A stretch of DNA of 64,000 nt. Source: Zygaena filipendulae (Eukaryota > Arthropoda > Insecta > Lepidoptera > Zygaenidae). Below, piece after piece: positions 59,701 through 63,256 of the stretch. Made by a program: the position numbers and the translations under genes. The notes below the pieces were generated by a model that had not been told where the DNA came from, did no database searches, and worked only from the letters and a program-made list of their open reading frames with translations. The stretch covers positions 8,521,001 to 8,585,000 of the forward strand of contig OU015673.1 of the NCBI GenBank assembly GCA_907165275.2, read 5' to 3'. Within the stretch, counting starts at the first letter, position 1, and each line of letters opens with the position of its first letter.

Positions 59701-60065
59701 CGGTGGGCGCGGTGGGCGCGGGCGTGGGCGTGCGCCGCTCGCTGCCCAACATGGCGACGTCGCACCTGCTGCACGAGCCCGCCAAGCTGTACCCCTACCA
59801 CCTGCTGCTGATCACCAACTACCGCCTGCCGCCCGACGTCGACCGGCTCAACCTGGAGGTGGGGCGCGGCGCTCGTTCGTCACTAGCGACCTTCCGTGCG
59901 GTGCCCGAGGCCCGAGGCCCGAGGATGCTCATAGTCGGTCTGTGTGTGCAGCGCCACCTGTCGGACGCGGAGTTCGAGGCGATCCTGCAGACGACGCGCG
60001 CCGACTTCTACCGCCTGCCGCAGTGGCGCCGCAACGAGCTCAAGCGGCGCGCGCGGCTCTTCTAG
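10420..60065 (+). CDS. Unc-115: Actin-binding LIM protein (abLIM / Unc-115 family), whole gene
   Basis: Cytoskeletal adaptor: LIM domains bind protein partners and the C-terminal villin headpiece binds F-actin; family members act in axon guidance and cell shape. The exon chain 10420-10627, 42644-42804, 43142-43260, 43618-43904, 44200-44257, 44363-44708, 45626-45697, 51660-51843, 52366-52493, 52739-52850, 52926-53411, 56299-56378, 56706-56775, 58895-58935, 59610-59858 and 59952-60065 has GT/AG borders throughout. It sums to 2715 nt including stop (904 residues) with matching phases. Four LIM domains fall at about residues 74-126, 133-186, 260-311 and 319-372. A low-complexity linker follows, then a conserved block around SLPNM and LYPYHLLLITNYR, then a headpiece ending FYRLPQWRRNELKRRARLF. 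The exon 1 link is the least certain part. Exons from 42644 on have very high third-position GC; exon 1 does not. The copia element in intron 7 is antisense. Confidence 0.88.
13015..13246 (+). mobile_element. 5'-truncated tRNA-derived SINE
   Basis: A polymerase III B box, GGTTCGATTCC, lies at 13031-13041 within GTTCCGGGTTCGATTCCCGG. The body (GTGTGATGAACACAGG, later CCACGACACAAGCTAATAAT and TGTGGGATCAAGCAGA) resembles widespread lepidopteran SINE bodies. It ends in an ATT microsatellite tail. No A box was found upstream, so the copy is 5'-truncated and is not a tRNA gene. Confidence 0.6.
14785..15494. mobile_element. MITE of the CCCTTAGCYAAGTTGA family, split by insertions
   Basis: The left arm CCCCCTTAGCCAAGTTGACG starts at 14785 and continues with the family body (ACTAAGGAACGTATCGTCACG). 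The right arm ACTGTCAACTTGGCTAAAGG ends near 15494. Between about 14900 and 15440 lies unrelated DNA including the Helitron at 15063-15355, so the MITE is older than that insertion. No clean target duplication was seen. Confidence 0.5.
15063..15355 (+). mobile_element. Non-autonomous Helitron with two 3'-like ends
   Basis: Starts A|TCTTAATATATATAAATCACG and ends CAGCTAG|T. Half-way, around 15225-15240, a second terminus-like block occurs (GGGAACAGCTAATCACC), so the 3' region is present twice in diverged form. Copies with the same arrangement are at 30723-31012 (minus) and 63347-63637 (plus). Non-coding. Confidence 0.6.
19351..19388 (+). repeat. GGTC/GTCG tandem repeat
   Basis: Short units GATC, GGTC and GTCGGTC alternate over about 38 bp inside a GC-rich patch. 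It lies in intron 1 with no coding role visible. Confidence 0.6.
19677..19864. mobile_element. MITE with about 35-bp inverted ends
   Basis: The left arm GACTTTTGTACATTATAAG continues AAATTTTCTTGTGTCTTA. The reversed right arm reads GGCCTTTTGCACATTATAAG and continues AAATTTTCTCGTGTCTTA. TCAG flanks both sides (19673-19676 and 19865-19868) and may be the target duplication. The 188-bp element is non-coding. Confidence 0.55.
23684..23801. mobile_element. Helitron end fragments in inverted pair
   Basis: CTAGCTGTTCCTCGGGGTTT (minus orientation end) starts at 23684 and GGAGAACAGCTAG (plus orientation end) finishes at 23801. Between them is a degraded remnant of the family body (TGTCAGGATTACAG, GACATAGAATACTTAG). 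It is probably the decayed product of two inserts or of one rearranged copy. Confidence 0.4.
25750..25832 (+). repeat. Heptamer minisatellite (CCAGCCG), about 12 copies
   Basis: The 7-bp unit CCAGCCG repeats about twelve times without visible change. Because 7 is not a multiple of 3, all frames stay open and produce repeat proteins in both directions (for example RQPPAAS units), which I take as artefacts. The same heptamer, in reverse, recurs at 31621-31645. Confidence 0.85.
27041..28639 (+). mobile_element. Tc1-like DNA transposon, decayed
   Basis: TA flanks the element on both sides (27039-27040 and 28640-28641). The ends CACTCGCGAGCAAAACTATG and CACTTGCGAGCAAAACTATG start inverted repeats of about 140 bp (27041-27181 and 28499-28639) that differ at few sites. 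Between them is a broken transposase gene. The length of about 1.6 kb and the TA target fit the Tc1/mariner superfamily. Confidence 0.85.
27365..28389 (+). pseudogene. Tc1-family transposase, frameshifted
   Basis: The N-terminus (ATG 27365) has a paired-type helix-turn-helix: EAAQIVTLLQQGHSQ, then ISQSWVSKVYKRF, then RPRSGRRR. The frame breaks near 27630, again near 27760-27780 where the VLFSDECR catalytic block begins, again before LLMHDNVRCH, and once more after VDELKSA. Asp in HDN and Glu in NPIEHLWDEL are 34 residues apart, the DD34E spacing of Tc1 transposases. The tail IKFTRNRLRAVIRARGGNTKY ends at the stop 28387-28389. With at least four frame changes it cannot make active enzyme. Confidence 0.85.
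30723..31012 (-). mobile_element. Non-autonomous Helitron, minus orientation
   Basis: On the minus strand it starts A|TCTTAATATATATAAATCACG and ends CAGCTAG|T. It has the same doubled 3' region as 15063-15355 (internal block TTCCCGCGGGAATTCCGG). It is closely similar to that copy in reverse orientation. Confidence 0.6.
31621..31645 (+). repeat. Heptamer GGCGGCT, 3.5 copies
   Basis: A short array of the reverse complement of the 25750 heptamer, in a GC-rich part of intron 1. Confidence 0.7.
36648..36839 (-). mobile_element. Small non-autonomous Helitron, minus orientation
   Basis: Reading on minus, A|TCCTACTAATATTATAAATA starts the element and GGGGCACAGCTAG|T ends it. The body is closely similar to 2277-2474, including the sequence ending in TTGAGTAACAAACATCC. 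Confidence 0.6.
37555..37561 (+). promoter_or_regulatory. Possible TATA box in intron 1
   Basis: TATAAAAGG precedes a GC-rich block (37563-37740). This could be an internal abLIM promoter about 5 kb before exon 2, but I found no convincing first exon with the needed phase, so the call is speculative. Confidence 0.2.
38463..38612. repeat. Perfect 43-bp inverted repeat with 64-bp AT-rich loop
   Basis: The arm 38463-38505 (AAGTAGCGTGCACAGTACAG...) is exactly complementary to 38570-38612. The loop contains TATATATA repeats. It could be a very short MITE with long termini or a palindrome able to form a cruciform. No target duplication beyond a possible TA was identified. Confidence 0.75.
39495..41057 (-). 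mobile_element. 5'-truncated non-LTR retrotransposon (CR1/Jockey-like)
   Basis: The minus-strand element keeps the reverse transcriptase part of ORF2 and about 200 bp of 3' UTR. It ends in a 7-bp microsatellite tail (CAAAATT on the plus strand, about 3.5 units, 39495-39519), as in CR1-like elements. It is cut off at about 41050, inside the start of the RT domain, where a 20-bp inverted repeat begins. The clade is inferred from style and tail, not from a search. Confidence 0.8.
39708..41057 (-). CDS. Reverse transcriptase fragment of non-LTR retrotransposon
   Basis: An open frame of 449 codons without stop or frameshift; the first codons (TTG) are only where truncation leaves the frame open, not a real start. 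RT motifs in order: [18 protein letters not shown] (about 13-30), [11 protein letters not shown] (51-61), first catalytic Asp in FCDLSKAFD (about 85), [20 protein letters not shown] (142-161), and the FADD pair (173-176). The C-terminal tail runs to YLNDTDVWE. The endonuclease domain expected upstream is absent. An uninterrupted frame in a truncated copy means recent insertion. Confidence 0.85.
   Translation of the reverse strand: [449 protein letters not shown]
41028..41075. repeat. 20-bp inverted repeat at the LINE 5' truncation point
   Basis: GTCTGTTGTACTACCTGTTT (41028-41047) and AAACGGGTAGTACAACAGAC (41056-41075) pair with one mismatch across an 8-bp spacer. The left arm is LINE sequence; the right arm lies just outside. 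Confidence 0.75.
41280..41372 (+). repeat. Retroelement tail fragment with AATAAA-type repeats
   Basis: GGCAATAAGTTCGCCTTTGT followed by an AATAAATAAA-rich tail resembles a sequence common at the 3' ends of lepidopteran LINE or SINE copies. Family and exact borders are uncertain. Confidence 0.4.
42400..42558. mobile_element. Degraded MITE of the CCCTTAGCYAAGTTGA family
   Basis: The left part (TTAGCGAAATTGATAATCTATGATCG, 20-base pieces shared with 4665) and the body ACTAAGGAACCACGTGGTCA match the family. The right end has lost part of its terminus (GTTCATCGATAAGGAGC). It lies 85 bp before abLIM exon 2. Confidence 0.5.
42644..42804 (+). CDS. Unc-115: abLIM exon 2, LIM domain 1
   Basis: Acceptor CTGCGCAG and donor CAG|GTACAT. 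It encodes the Cys/His pattern CSACGGKC, KYFHTACFTCRAC and FFCKDNHYYC; the last zinc ligand (Asp) comes from exon 3. It starts at codon position 2 and ends on a complete codon. Confidence 0.9.
42811..42857 (+). repeat. AC/GC dinucleotide microsatellite in intron 2
   Basis: ACACAC, then GCGCGC, then ACACAC runs directly after the exon 2 donor. This is simple repeat DNA. Confidence 0.8.
43142..43260 (+). CDS. Unc-115: abLIM exon 3, end of LIM 1 and start of LIM 2
   Basis: Acceptor GTTGTAG, donor GCAA|GTCAGT. It encodes DYQRAFGTRCAACNQY and YHQKCFTCARC, the first half of LIM 2. It ends two bases into a Lys codon completed by exon 4. Confidence 0.9.
43618..43904 (+). CDS. Unc-115: abLIM exon 4, end of LIM 2 plus Pro/Ala linker
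   Basis: Acceptor ATTGCAG, donor TATG|GTACGC. It encodes RAFPSGEKVTYTG and VVCSACV, then a linker very rich in Pro and Ala, then RSPASSPPPDEASNS. A second possible donor 14 bp upstream (AACG|GTAACT) would leave the wrong phase for exon 5. Confidence 0.85.
44200..44257 (+). CDS. Unc-115: abLIM exon 5, start of LIM 3
   Basis: Acceptor CGTTACAG, donor GACAG|GTGCGT. A 58-nt exon encoding ECAGCGRELSEGQALVALD, the first zinc ligands of LIM 3. Confidence 0.85.
44363..44708 (+). CDS. Unc-115: abLIM exon 6, LIM 3 and LIM 4
   Basis: Acceptor GTTGCAG, donor CTGCAG|GTGCGA. It encodes QWHTWCFSCGACGAVL, YCERDYQRLFGVRCAYC, then HHFHPTCARCTKCGDPF and IWHPRC, completing LIM 3 and all of LIM 4. It ends on a full codon. 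Confidence 0.92.
44735..44785 (+). repeat. CA dinucleotide microsatellite in intron 6
   Basis: A nearly pure CA run of about 45-50 bp, 30 bp after the exon 6 donor. Likely length-variable between individuals. Confidence 0.85.
45405..45450 (+). repeat. Dispersed repeat fragment (ACCGACTTCCAAAAAGGAGG)
   Basis: The string ACCGACTTCCAAAAAGGAGG followed by AGGTTCT is one I recognise as frequent in lepidopteran genomes, probably a retroelement end. No structure allows classification. Confidence 0.35.
45626..45697 (+). CDS. Unc-115: abLIM exon 7, short Ser-rich linker
   Basis: Acceptor TGTCACAG, donor AGGAAG|GTCCGT. 24 codons, FSLRSRTPSVNGSYCSPYSSLTRK in two parts (FSLRSRTPSVNG, SYCSPYSSLTRK), a Ser/Tyr linker with possible phosphorylation sites. 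Exactly in phase, so it could be skipped without changing the frame. Confidence 0.75.
46587..46785 (-). repeat. Copia 3' LTR
   Basis: 199 bp, reads the same as 50763-50961 by eye. For the minus-strand element this is the downstream LTR. Confidence 0.95.
46856..50716 (-). CDS. Copia Gag-Pol polyprotein
   Basis: One uninterrupted frame of 1286 residues. Gag region at about 1-205, then a CCHC zinc knuckle CYDCQEPGHKRPDC (212-225). Protease active site DSGA at 273-276. The integrase zinc-binding set is H410, H415, C442, C445, and its catalytic triad is Asp473 (HCDLCGP), Asp536 (RTDNGGEF) and Glu572 (GLAERTNR), with 35 residues between the last two. Reverse transcriptase spans about 816-1060 with YVDD at 974-977. 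RNase H is at the C-terminus (YADADWA, SSAEAEYMSL). The order protease-integrase-RT-RNase H defines Ty1/copia. No stop or frameshift is present, so the copy may be functional. Confidence 0.95.
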   Translation of the reverse strand: MASNSPSTSGASLGSIKPLRGREGFSDWKFKVRMYLLHENLWKCVATNATDKCTEREEQLALSKICLTLEGRAITQVRSCATAKEVWNELIKAYEDKSLGRRLSLERKLYRFTLTDFDDVESYMDAIMCTAHDLADIGKIIDDESLAAIILGGLTHRYEPLIMALENSNVKVTTELVKTKLLGQTYKVDVESESALRTKRATTTGKKKPIVCYDCQEPGHKRPDCPHKNGKGKIGTHNRDNEDNKSKTLFTASTSLGAVDTSSKGDLSLLYIDSGATTHMTANSDWLMNCKQTSGKVMVADGKEIDSAMIGNISITTESDIINNISNVVHVPDLKTNLISVKKVVDKGFSVLFDHEGCNIFNRDNFTYKGTSLLHGSVHGGLYALDCNVNIPNNTALAVHSDVSKYRLWHQRLGHLCRVGMNILQKRDATGLDYGGVDVEPCVSCVEAKQSRKSFGRVSCKRATKLLELVHCDLCGPMSVSSFQGNRYVLVIVDDFSRMIHVDFISTKDEVLKSFSVFQKFVETQTGCQIKKLRTDNGGEFVNKAFSDYLSSKGIDHQLTAPYSPQQNGLAERTNRTIVEKTRAMLTTSFLPKVYWQDAFETAVYLKNRSPHRALDSGTPYEHWFGMKPDLSHLKVFGCRALVHVPEKSRTKLDMKAKEQIFVGYTKDPNTYLFRNIICPRKLIKSRDVTFFETCFSNLKYNNGETSGDNTSCCPIISQNIDFVEDEVPCEEETGLQQIPVVSIDMEQSEKEASIEKRYPSRDRKPTEHFSFLVSHDPEEPISYSQAINSDDADRWRNAMNDEYNSLMKMNTWTLVPKPEGVKPLPCKWVYKLKRDAQGNVVKYKARLVAKGYNQVEGIDYYETFAPVVRHSSLRTLLAIAAEENLKMRHMDVDTAFLNGDLQEQVYMAQPAGFSEGNKVCLLQRSLYGLKQAPRAWNIKLNDTLSKIGFNRTSSEPCVYTKLFGTETVILGVYVDDIICFYKNDLSFDTVKADLEKYFSLKDLGELKYYLGLNIYKTDDSIVINQKTYIESLLKRFGLEHCKTYSTPIECNKLVPAATIEGGRDDDYPYQNLIGCLMFIAINTRPDIAYAVSYLSQFNNKYNKTHWLAAKRVLQYLKGTIDLSIVYRKTGIPLLGYADADWANCLIDRRSYTGFCMKLAGGSVSWEAKKQPTVAISSAEAEYMSLCSAAKEACYLRRFIHDITGKQNVVLIHTDSQSAQLLAENPLGHHARTKHIDTKFHFIREKICDNIVKLKYISTSEMPADVLTKPLARVKHLRCLKGLGLS
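50763..50961 (-). repeat. Copia 5' LTR, promoter for the element
   Basis: 199 bp, short for this superfamily. For the minus-strand element this is the upstream LTR and should hold its promoter. Confidence 0.95.
51660..51843 (+). CDS. Unc-115: abLIM exon 8, linker with HFHRP motif
   Basis: Acceptor GTGTCGCAG, donor CCCT|GTGAGT. It encodes ITTYSYLACEAAALRRP and RPPVSPHFHRPSPP; vertebrate abLIM linkers have a similar SPxHFHRP patch. It ends one base into a codon. Confidence 0.85.
52366..52493 (+). CDS. Unc-115: abLIM exon 9, Ser/Arg-rich linker
   Basis: Acceptor GTGCCCCAG, donor ACGAG|GTGGGC. It encodes STRMSPRPGSKASSRSG, MRVLVDSIRSETPRPK and SPHMNNE. The intron that follows contains a run of diverged 15-bp units ending in ACTACATC (52575-52665). 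Confidence 0.8.
52575..52665 (+). repeat. Diverged 15-bp tandem repeat in intron 9
   Basis: Units like CGCCTCCACGATACT and CGCCTCCGCGACACT, each followed by ACATCC, repeat about five times. They lie between exon 9 and exon 10 and are removed by splicing. Confidence 0.6.
52739..52850 (+). CDS. Unc-115: abLIM exon 10
   Basis: Acceptor GTCGGCAG, donor CCCCG|GTGAGT. It encodes EPIELSHYPSAYKPPPGTQ, then PKIERDDFPAPPYPYTDP, a Pro/Tyr-rich linker also seen in abLIM proteins as a KIExDxxPxPP patch. Confidence 0.85.
52926..53411 (+). CDS. Unc-115: abLIM exon 11, conserved helix and His-Ala repeats
   Basis: Acceptor CGCCCGCAG, donor CAACG|GTGAGT. It starts with RRRRWSDTYKGVPDSDDEA, passes through a Gly-rich stretch, then a likely helix LAKIESGIAQVFLKEVKERE comparable to the conserved LNSGLGQLILKEE region of vertebrate abLIM. 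It ends with an alternating His-Ala run of about seven units. It leaves one G for the next exon. Confidence 0.88.
53854..53924 (+). CDS. Possible alternative last exon of abLIM
   Basis: A long pyrimidine-rich tract and CACGCACAG precede a frame compatible with the exon 11 phase: AGLSPARRRGGISPAR, LLTPSRR and stop. If used it would give a protein of about 743 residues without the headpiece. No poly(A) signal is close, so this is a weak candidate. Confidence 0.22.
53930..55900 (+). other. Intron 11 interior, nothing recognised
   Basis: AT-rich DNA with a GC-rich patch at 55430-55660 that contains CCGGCA/CCGGCC repeats. Open frames in that patch lack splice support. Confidence 0.4.
56017..56189 (+). 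CDS. Unc-115: abLIM alternative exon with in-frame stop
   Basis: Acceptor GTGTCGCGCAG is in phase with exon 11 (G+CG gives Ala). It encodes AGSPGAGRSPAPRYSTLPARG, where YSTLP resembles the YQTLP patch of vertebrate abLIM, then a His-Ala run, then RTGGQVTPAAAPRPAERRG and stop at 56187-56189. The good internal donor CAG|GTGACG (56135/56136) and the weaker AAC|GTCAGT (56108/56109) both leave phase 0, but exon 12 at 56299 needs phase 1. So either it ends a 777-residue isoform, or a poor donor (GTACCC at 56113) restores the frame. Confidence 0.6.
56299..56378 (+). CDS. Unc-115: abLIM exon 12
   Basis: Acceptor GTGTTGCAG, donor CACCGCG|GTGAGT. Its frame VVSSLRAPPRPGYGLAARS then HTFSSSTA begins at codon position 2, matching exon 11 directly and not the exon at 56017. 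Confidence 0.8.
56706..56775 (+). CDS. Unc-115: abLIM exon 13
   Basis: Acceptor GTTGCAG, donor GGACA|GTGAGT. It encodes GDFTFSGMGDKTHSTDFSS then GKSD. It ends one base into the next codon. Confidence 0.8.
57194..57303. repeat. Long hairpin, MITE-like
   Basis: GTGCGGAAAGCCTGTCATTG with GTTCCGAC following pairs with GTCGGAACTAGTTGCAATGA then CGGTTCCGCAC over about 31 bp with a few gaps. The loop is GC-rich (GAGCCGAGGCGCAGCCGAAG). It looks like the core of a foldback transposon, but outer ends were not found. It lies in intron 13. Confidence 0.55.
58895..58935 (+). CDS. Unc-115: abLIM exon 14, 41-nt microexon-size
   Basis: Acceptor TGTTTCAG, donor GCTGTG|GTGAGT. It encodes ISAGSITDVDRSAV together with the base from exon 13. 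The phases fit both neighbours. Confidence 0.75.
58991..59194 (+). mobile_element. Degraded Helitron-like remnant
   Basis: It starts TCTATACTAATATTATAC and contains CCCGAAATTCCCACGGGAAA and CCCGGGTGAAACCG, ending CAGCTAT where CTAG is expected. This is an old copy in intron 14. Confidence 0.45.
59610..59858 (+). CDS. Unc-115: abLIM exon 15, Gly-rich plus conserved pre-headpiece block
   Basis: Acceptor GCGCCGCAG, donor CTGGAG|GTGGGG. It encodes a Gly/Ala/Val repeat (GVGAGVGAGS), then RRSLPNMATSHLLHEPAKL, then YPYHLLLITNYRLPPDVDR. The last part matches the conserved region before the headpiece in abLIM proteins (SMPNML, FPYEMLMVTN style). Confidence 0.92.
59952..60065 (+). CDS. Unc-115: abLIM exon 16, villin headpiece and stop
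   Basis: Acceptor GTGTGCAG. 37 codons, RHLSDAEFEAILQTTRADF then YRLPQWRRNELKRRARLF, the compact headpiece with the conserved F-x-x-L-P-x-W-x-R and terminal K/R-x-x-L-F pattern that binds F-actin. Stop TAG at 60063-60065. Confidence 0.95.
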   Translation, partial: RHLSDAEFEAILQTTRADFYRLPQWRRNELKRRARLF

Positions 60066-60725
60066 GCGGCGTGACGTCACGCCGCGCCGCCGCCCGCCCG
60101 GGCCGAGTGCCCCGCGCGGTACGGGTTCGACGGTCCTTCCGACCCGGATTTTGCGGTCCTTCCGACTCAGATTTTACGATTATTCCGCTTCGGATCGCCG
60201 CTCGGGGTCGCCTGACCTTCCGACACGCCTACCGCGGTCGGCCTCATGTATAACGACACTCCTGTGAACGTTAGTTGGTCAATTTTCATCGTCTCGTGTC
60301 AACCTTGCACGTTTGGATTAACGTTGACGAGTCGAGTCACGGGCGGCGCCGGCAACAATTGCGTGTAGGGGGGTGCTTATTGGCGCAACATAGCTAGAGG
60401 ACCGAGAGGGAGAGGGGGAGGGGGAGGGGGGCATGCGGTCCGAGTTTTAATTAATGAGTCGCCGGTGTTAAGAGCGGCCTGTACATTTTGTATTGTTTCC
60501 ATTTAACTTTTTGTTTATTTATTATTGTTTTGTTTTATCATTTTATATTTTTGACGCTCCTCGCGTCCGCAATAATGTCGCCACTGAAGAAAGGGGGAGG
60601 TGCGGGAGGCGGGGGGGGGGTGGACCCCCCGCGGCGGTGAGGGCAGCTGCTGGCGACACAGATTTTAGTTTTGATATTAATACGGTACTATATGAATGAT
60701 AATGATCGTTTACACTTTATATTGT

Positions 60726-60731
60726 AATAAA
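60726..60731 (+). terminator. Poly(A) signal, proximal
   Basis: AATAAA 661 bp after the stop codon in AT-rich context. Confidence 0.45.
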
Positions 60732-61044
60732 TAATAGCGATAGTAATATATTTGTAATGATAATTTATTAATTTTAGCGGTGTGATTGCTTTCCTCGTGT
60801 TTTATACCTCTAAGATAAGGTTCGCGGAACTTGCCTAGCGTGCTGCGGGGGAGCGGGGGAGCGGGGCCAGGCCGGCCACTCCGAATCTCTCGTTCTATGA
60901 AAAATTATTCAATTAATCGATTCCCTTATCGTAAAGCGTATGCTAATTAGTTAAAAAGTTCATCAAAATTGAGAGAATTATTATAGACGATGGGGGTCGT
61001 CGGCCTTGCCCTATGTTACCCCGTGTATGTTTCTATATATAATC

Positions 61045-61050
61045 AATAAA
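61045..61050 (+). terminator. Poly(A) signal, distal
   Basis: AATAAA about 980 bp after the stop. Which signal is used cannot be told from sequence. Confidence 0.4.
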
Positions 61051-62785
61051 TTTAATCAGCCGGTCGATTCTCCTTGTAGCCTATCATGATGATCCTGGTG
61101 TAATCGAAACTGCTATAGAAAATATTATGATAGTCCTAAACGGCACTGTGTCACGGAACAGTCGAGTAATTTATAAATATTTGTAAATGTAGCAATCGAT
61201 TAGTGAGTTTAATATTTTGTTCATCGATCACTGCATATTGCATTTCTTGACTCGCGTATTATTCGCTCGGTATGTGTGTGTGCGTGTGAATGCGTGTGCG
61301 TGTGTGTGCTCGGCGGGTGCTAGACGAGACAGCTGAAGTGTAGTGACCGCTACCAACTTACCCTATAGTAAGTGATACAATGTGAAGCAGGCAATTCGCG
61401 GGCGTCACTGTATCGCGTGGCGATACGAGTACAGGCGCAGTAGCGATATGTCGACACTTTGGACTTTATTCCTATTTCAATAAGAGTCAGTGATTGTCAG
61501 AAGTGTTAACATATGTAGAATTACTGCTGCGGAGTGTACACGAGTGTCCGTAGGCCGGTGACGTCACGCGCCGCGCCGGCGCGAGCGTTTGCTACTCGTT
61601 TTAGTGAGAACCAAATGTGTATGATATATAATATATTGTAGGCACGTATTGTATTATATTTACATTTGTAATACATAAACTACCTATATGTATAAGAGAT
61701 AATATAATTATTTTTCGTTACATAAATGATTAATTAATTATTAGTTAGTCGCTATGATTGTATGTTTAACGTATCGCTGACGGCCGAGTGGCGTCTCTCG
61801 TATGCAGCGGCGGTGGCCGGGCGAGGCCGCGCGCGCTCGCTCGGGGACTATGTGTCTTGTTGTAAGTGCATTAAGGTTTATTATGGCTTGATTAATGTAA
61901 AATGGCATCGTGCTAGGGCGAGGCGGCGCGGCCGCTCGCGCGCGAACACTCGCCCGAGACGATCTAAGCTTTGGGCGGACGCGTTTAGAGTCGATAATCG
62001 CGGATTGCGGCGAGTGTCGGCGCGCGTCGCCACGCGTCGCCACGCGGCCTCTCGCGCGATGCTGTGGACGAAACGATCTTATTACTTCAAATACATAAAC
62101 TTTTGATGCTTCTCCTAAAACTTGTCTTTTATTGTATCCATACATACCTACCTATTATAGCTGCAGTCAGATAAACGCGCGTCTGCGCATTGAAATTATT
62201 ATCCACTATATAAAAGTAAATAATACAGAAGGTATTAAAACTAAGAGCCGAAACAAAACGTTTTGATGTGTGTATATTTGTTAAACCTGTAGAACAGATT
62301 TAGTCTATGTGTAACAAACCTACACAATACACATTTTTTTTTTTAAATAAAGATATTTAAAAAGTCTATGTTTAACAAACGTTTTACACGCACTATACTG
62401 TTTTTTCTCGCAATCGGTTCGCGGAAACAAATGCGACAGTGCGCTGTTCTAATACCACGCTAGTTGCAATCTTTAGGGAAGCTTTAATGGTTTTTTGCCG
62501 CGCCGTATTCCGTGATCCGTCTAAATAATAAGACGCGCCAGCTATTCGCAAGGGGCATTGAATACAAAACAACTTATTGTATTCCGAAATGTTTATTATC
62601 AGCGATGCGCTCCGGAGCGGCGCGCGGCTCACGGCGGACACTCCTCGAAGTAGATGGGGAAGCCGATTTGGTCTGGAACGGAAAACGGGAATGATGAGTG
62701 GCCTGCCCGAGCCCGAGCCCGAGTCGGGCGCAGGGCGCAGGCGCGGCCACAGGATCATTTGTTAGGTCCTCGACAGCCGCGTGGG
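61051..62785. other. Intergenic, nothing recognised
   Basis: A GT-rich microsatellite patch (61268-61310), a CRE-like palindrome at 61559 and a GC-rich patch near 61800-62070 are present. The open frames there show Arg/Ala-rich noise. The interval separates abLIM from the minus-strand gene. Confidence 0.4.
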
Positions 62786-62850
62786 CACACTAAAGTGGAC
62801 TTTTGATTGGATGATTTCACGTAACCACTAACCACGTGACATCGCGATTC
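62786..62850 (-). mobile_element. Fragment of the CCCTTAGCYAAGTTGA MITE family
   Basis: Read on minus, GTGGTTACGTGAAATCATCC then AATCAAAAGTCC resembles the interior of the family (GTCACGTAAAATCGTCCAAT). Both ends are lost. Confidence 0.35.
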
Positions 62851-62971
62851 GACTATAGGGAGGCTGGACACAGAGGCGTCTCTAGCGCGAGTAAAACCGC
62901 GGGAAACAGCTTAGTTATGAATACAATGAAGTTTATCTGACTATATATAATATGTATGGTGTGTGACCCAC

Positions 62972-63108
62972 CCCAATCGCTGTCGGCGCCCACTTTCTGC
63001 ACGAAGTCGATGCAGTGCAGGCGCACGGCGTCGCACACCGAGCCGAAGAAGCGGCCCGCGTGGCTGTAGCCGTAGTAGCGCCACGCGCCGAAGCACACCA
63101 TCTCCGCC
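62972..63108 (-). CDS. Internal exon of an unidentified minus-strand gene
   Basis: On the minus strand an acceptor CCCTGCTCAG precedes 45 whole codons, AEMVCFGAWRYYGYSHAG, RFFGSVCDAVRLHCIDFV and QKVGADSDW, followed by donor TTGGG|GTGGGT. Third positions are strongly GC-rich, as in the abLIM exons, and the mix of aromatic residues, three Cys and charged residues looks like real folded protein. The exon starts at codon position 3 and ends at position 1. I do not recognise the family. The rest of the gene must lie outside or near the right edge. Confidence 0.6.
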
Positions 63109-63110
63109 CT

Positions 63111-63256
63111 GAGCAGGGAGCACTGTGAGCACTGAGCAGGGAGCACTGTGAGCACTGAGCAGGGAGCACTGTGAGCACTGAGCAGGGAGCACTGTGAGCA
63201 CTGAGCAGGGAGCACTGTGAGCACTGAGCAGGGAGCACTGTGAGCACTGAGCAGTG
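63111..63256 (+). repeat. 23-bp minisatellite, six copies plus a partial
   Basis: The unit GAGCAGGGAGCACTGTGAGCACT (shown as GAGCAGGGAGC and ACTGTGAGCACT) starts at 63111, 63134, 63157, 63180, 63203 and 63226, with a changed seventh unit at 63249. The copies read the same. On minus each unit contains CCCTGCTCAG, identical to the acceptor of the exon at 63108. Confidence 0.9.

Larger units (their letters stand above)
60066..61050 (+). other. abLIM 3' UTR (approximate)
   Basis: The sequence after the stop begins GC-rich, contains GGGAGA-type purine repeats at 60405-60431, then becomes AT-rich. AATAAA occurs at 60726-60731 and 61045-61050, so two transcript ends are possible. No open frame of note. 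Confidence 0.5.

Noticed and set aside
63111..63256. CRISPR-like array
   Set aside because: Units are contiguous and identical with no spacers, in a eukaryotic genome; it is a minisatellite.
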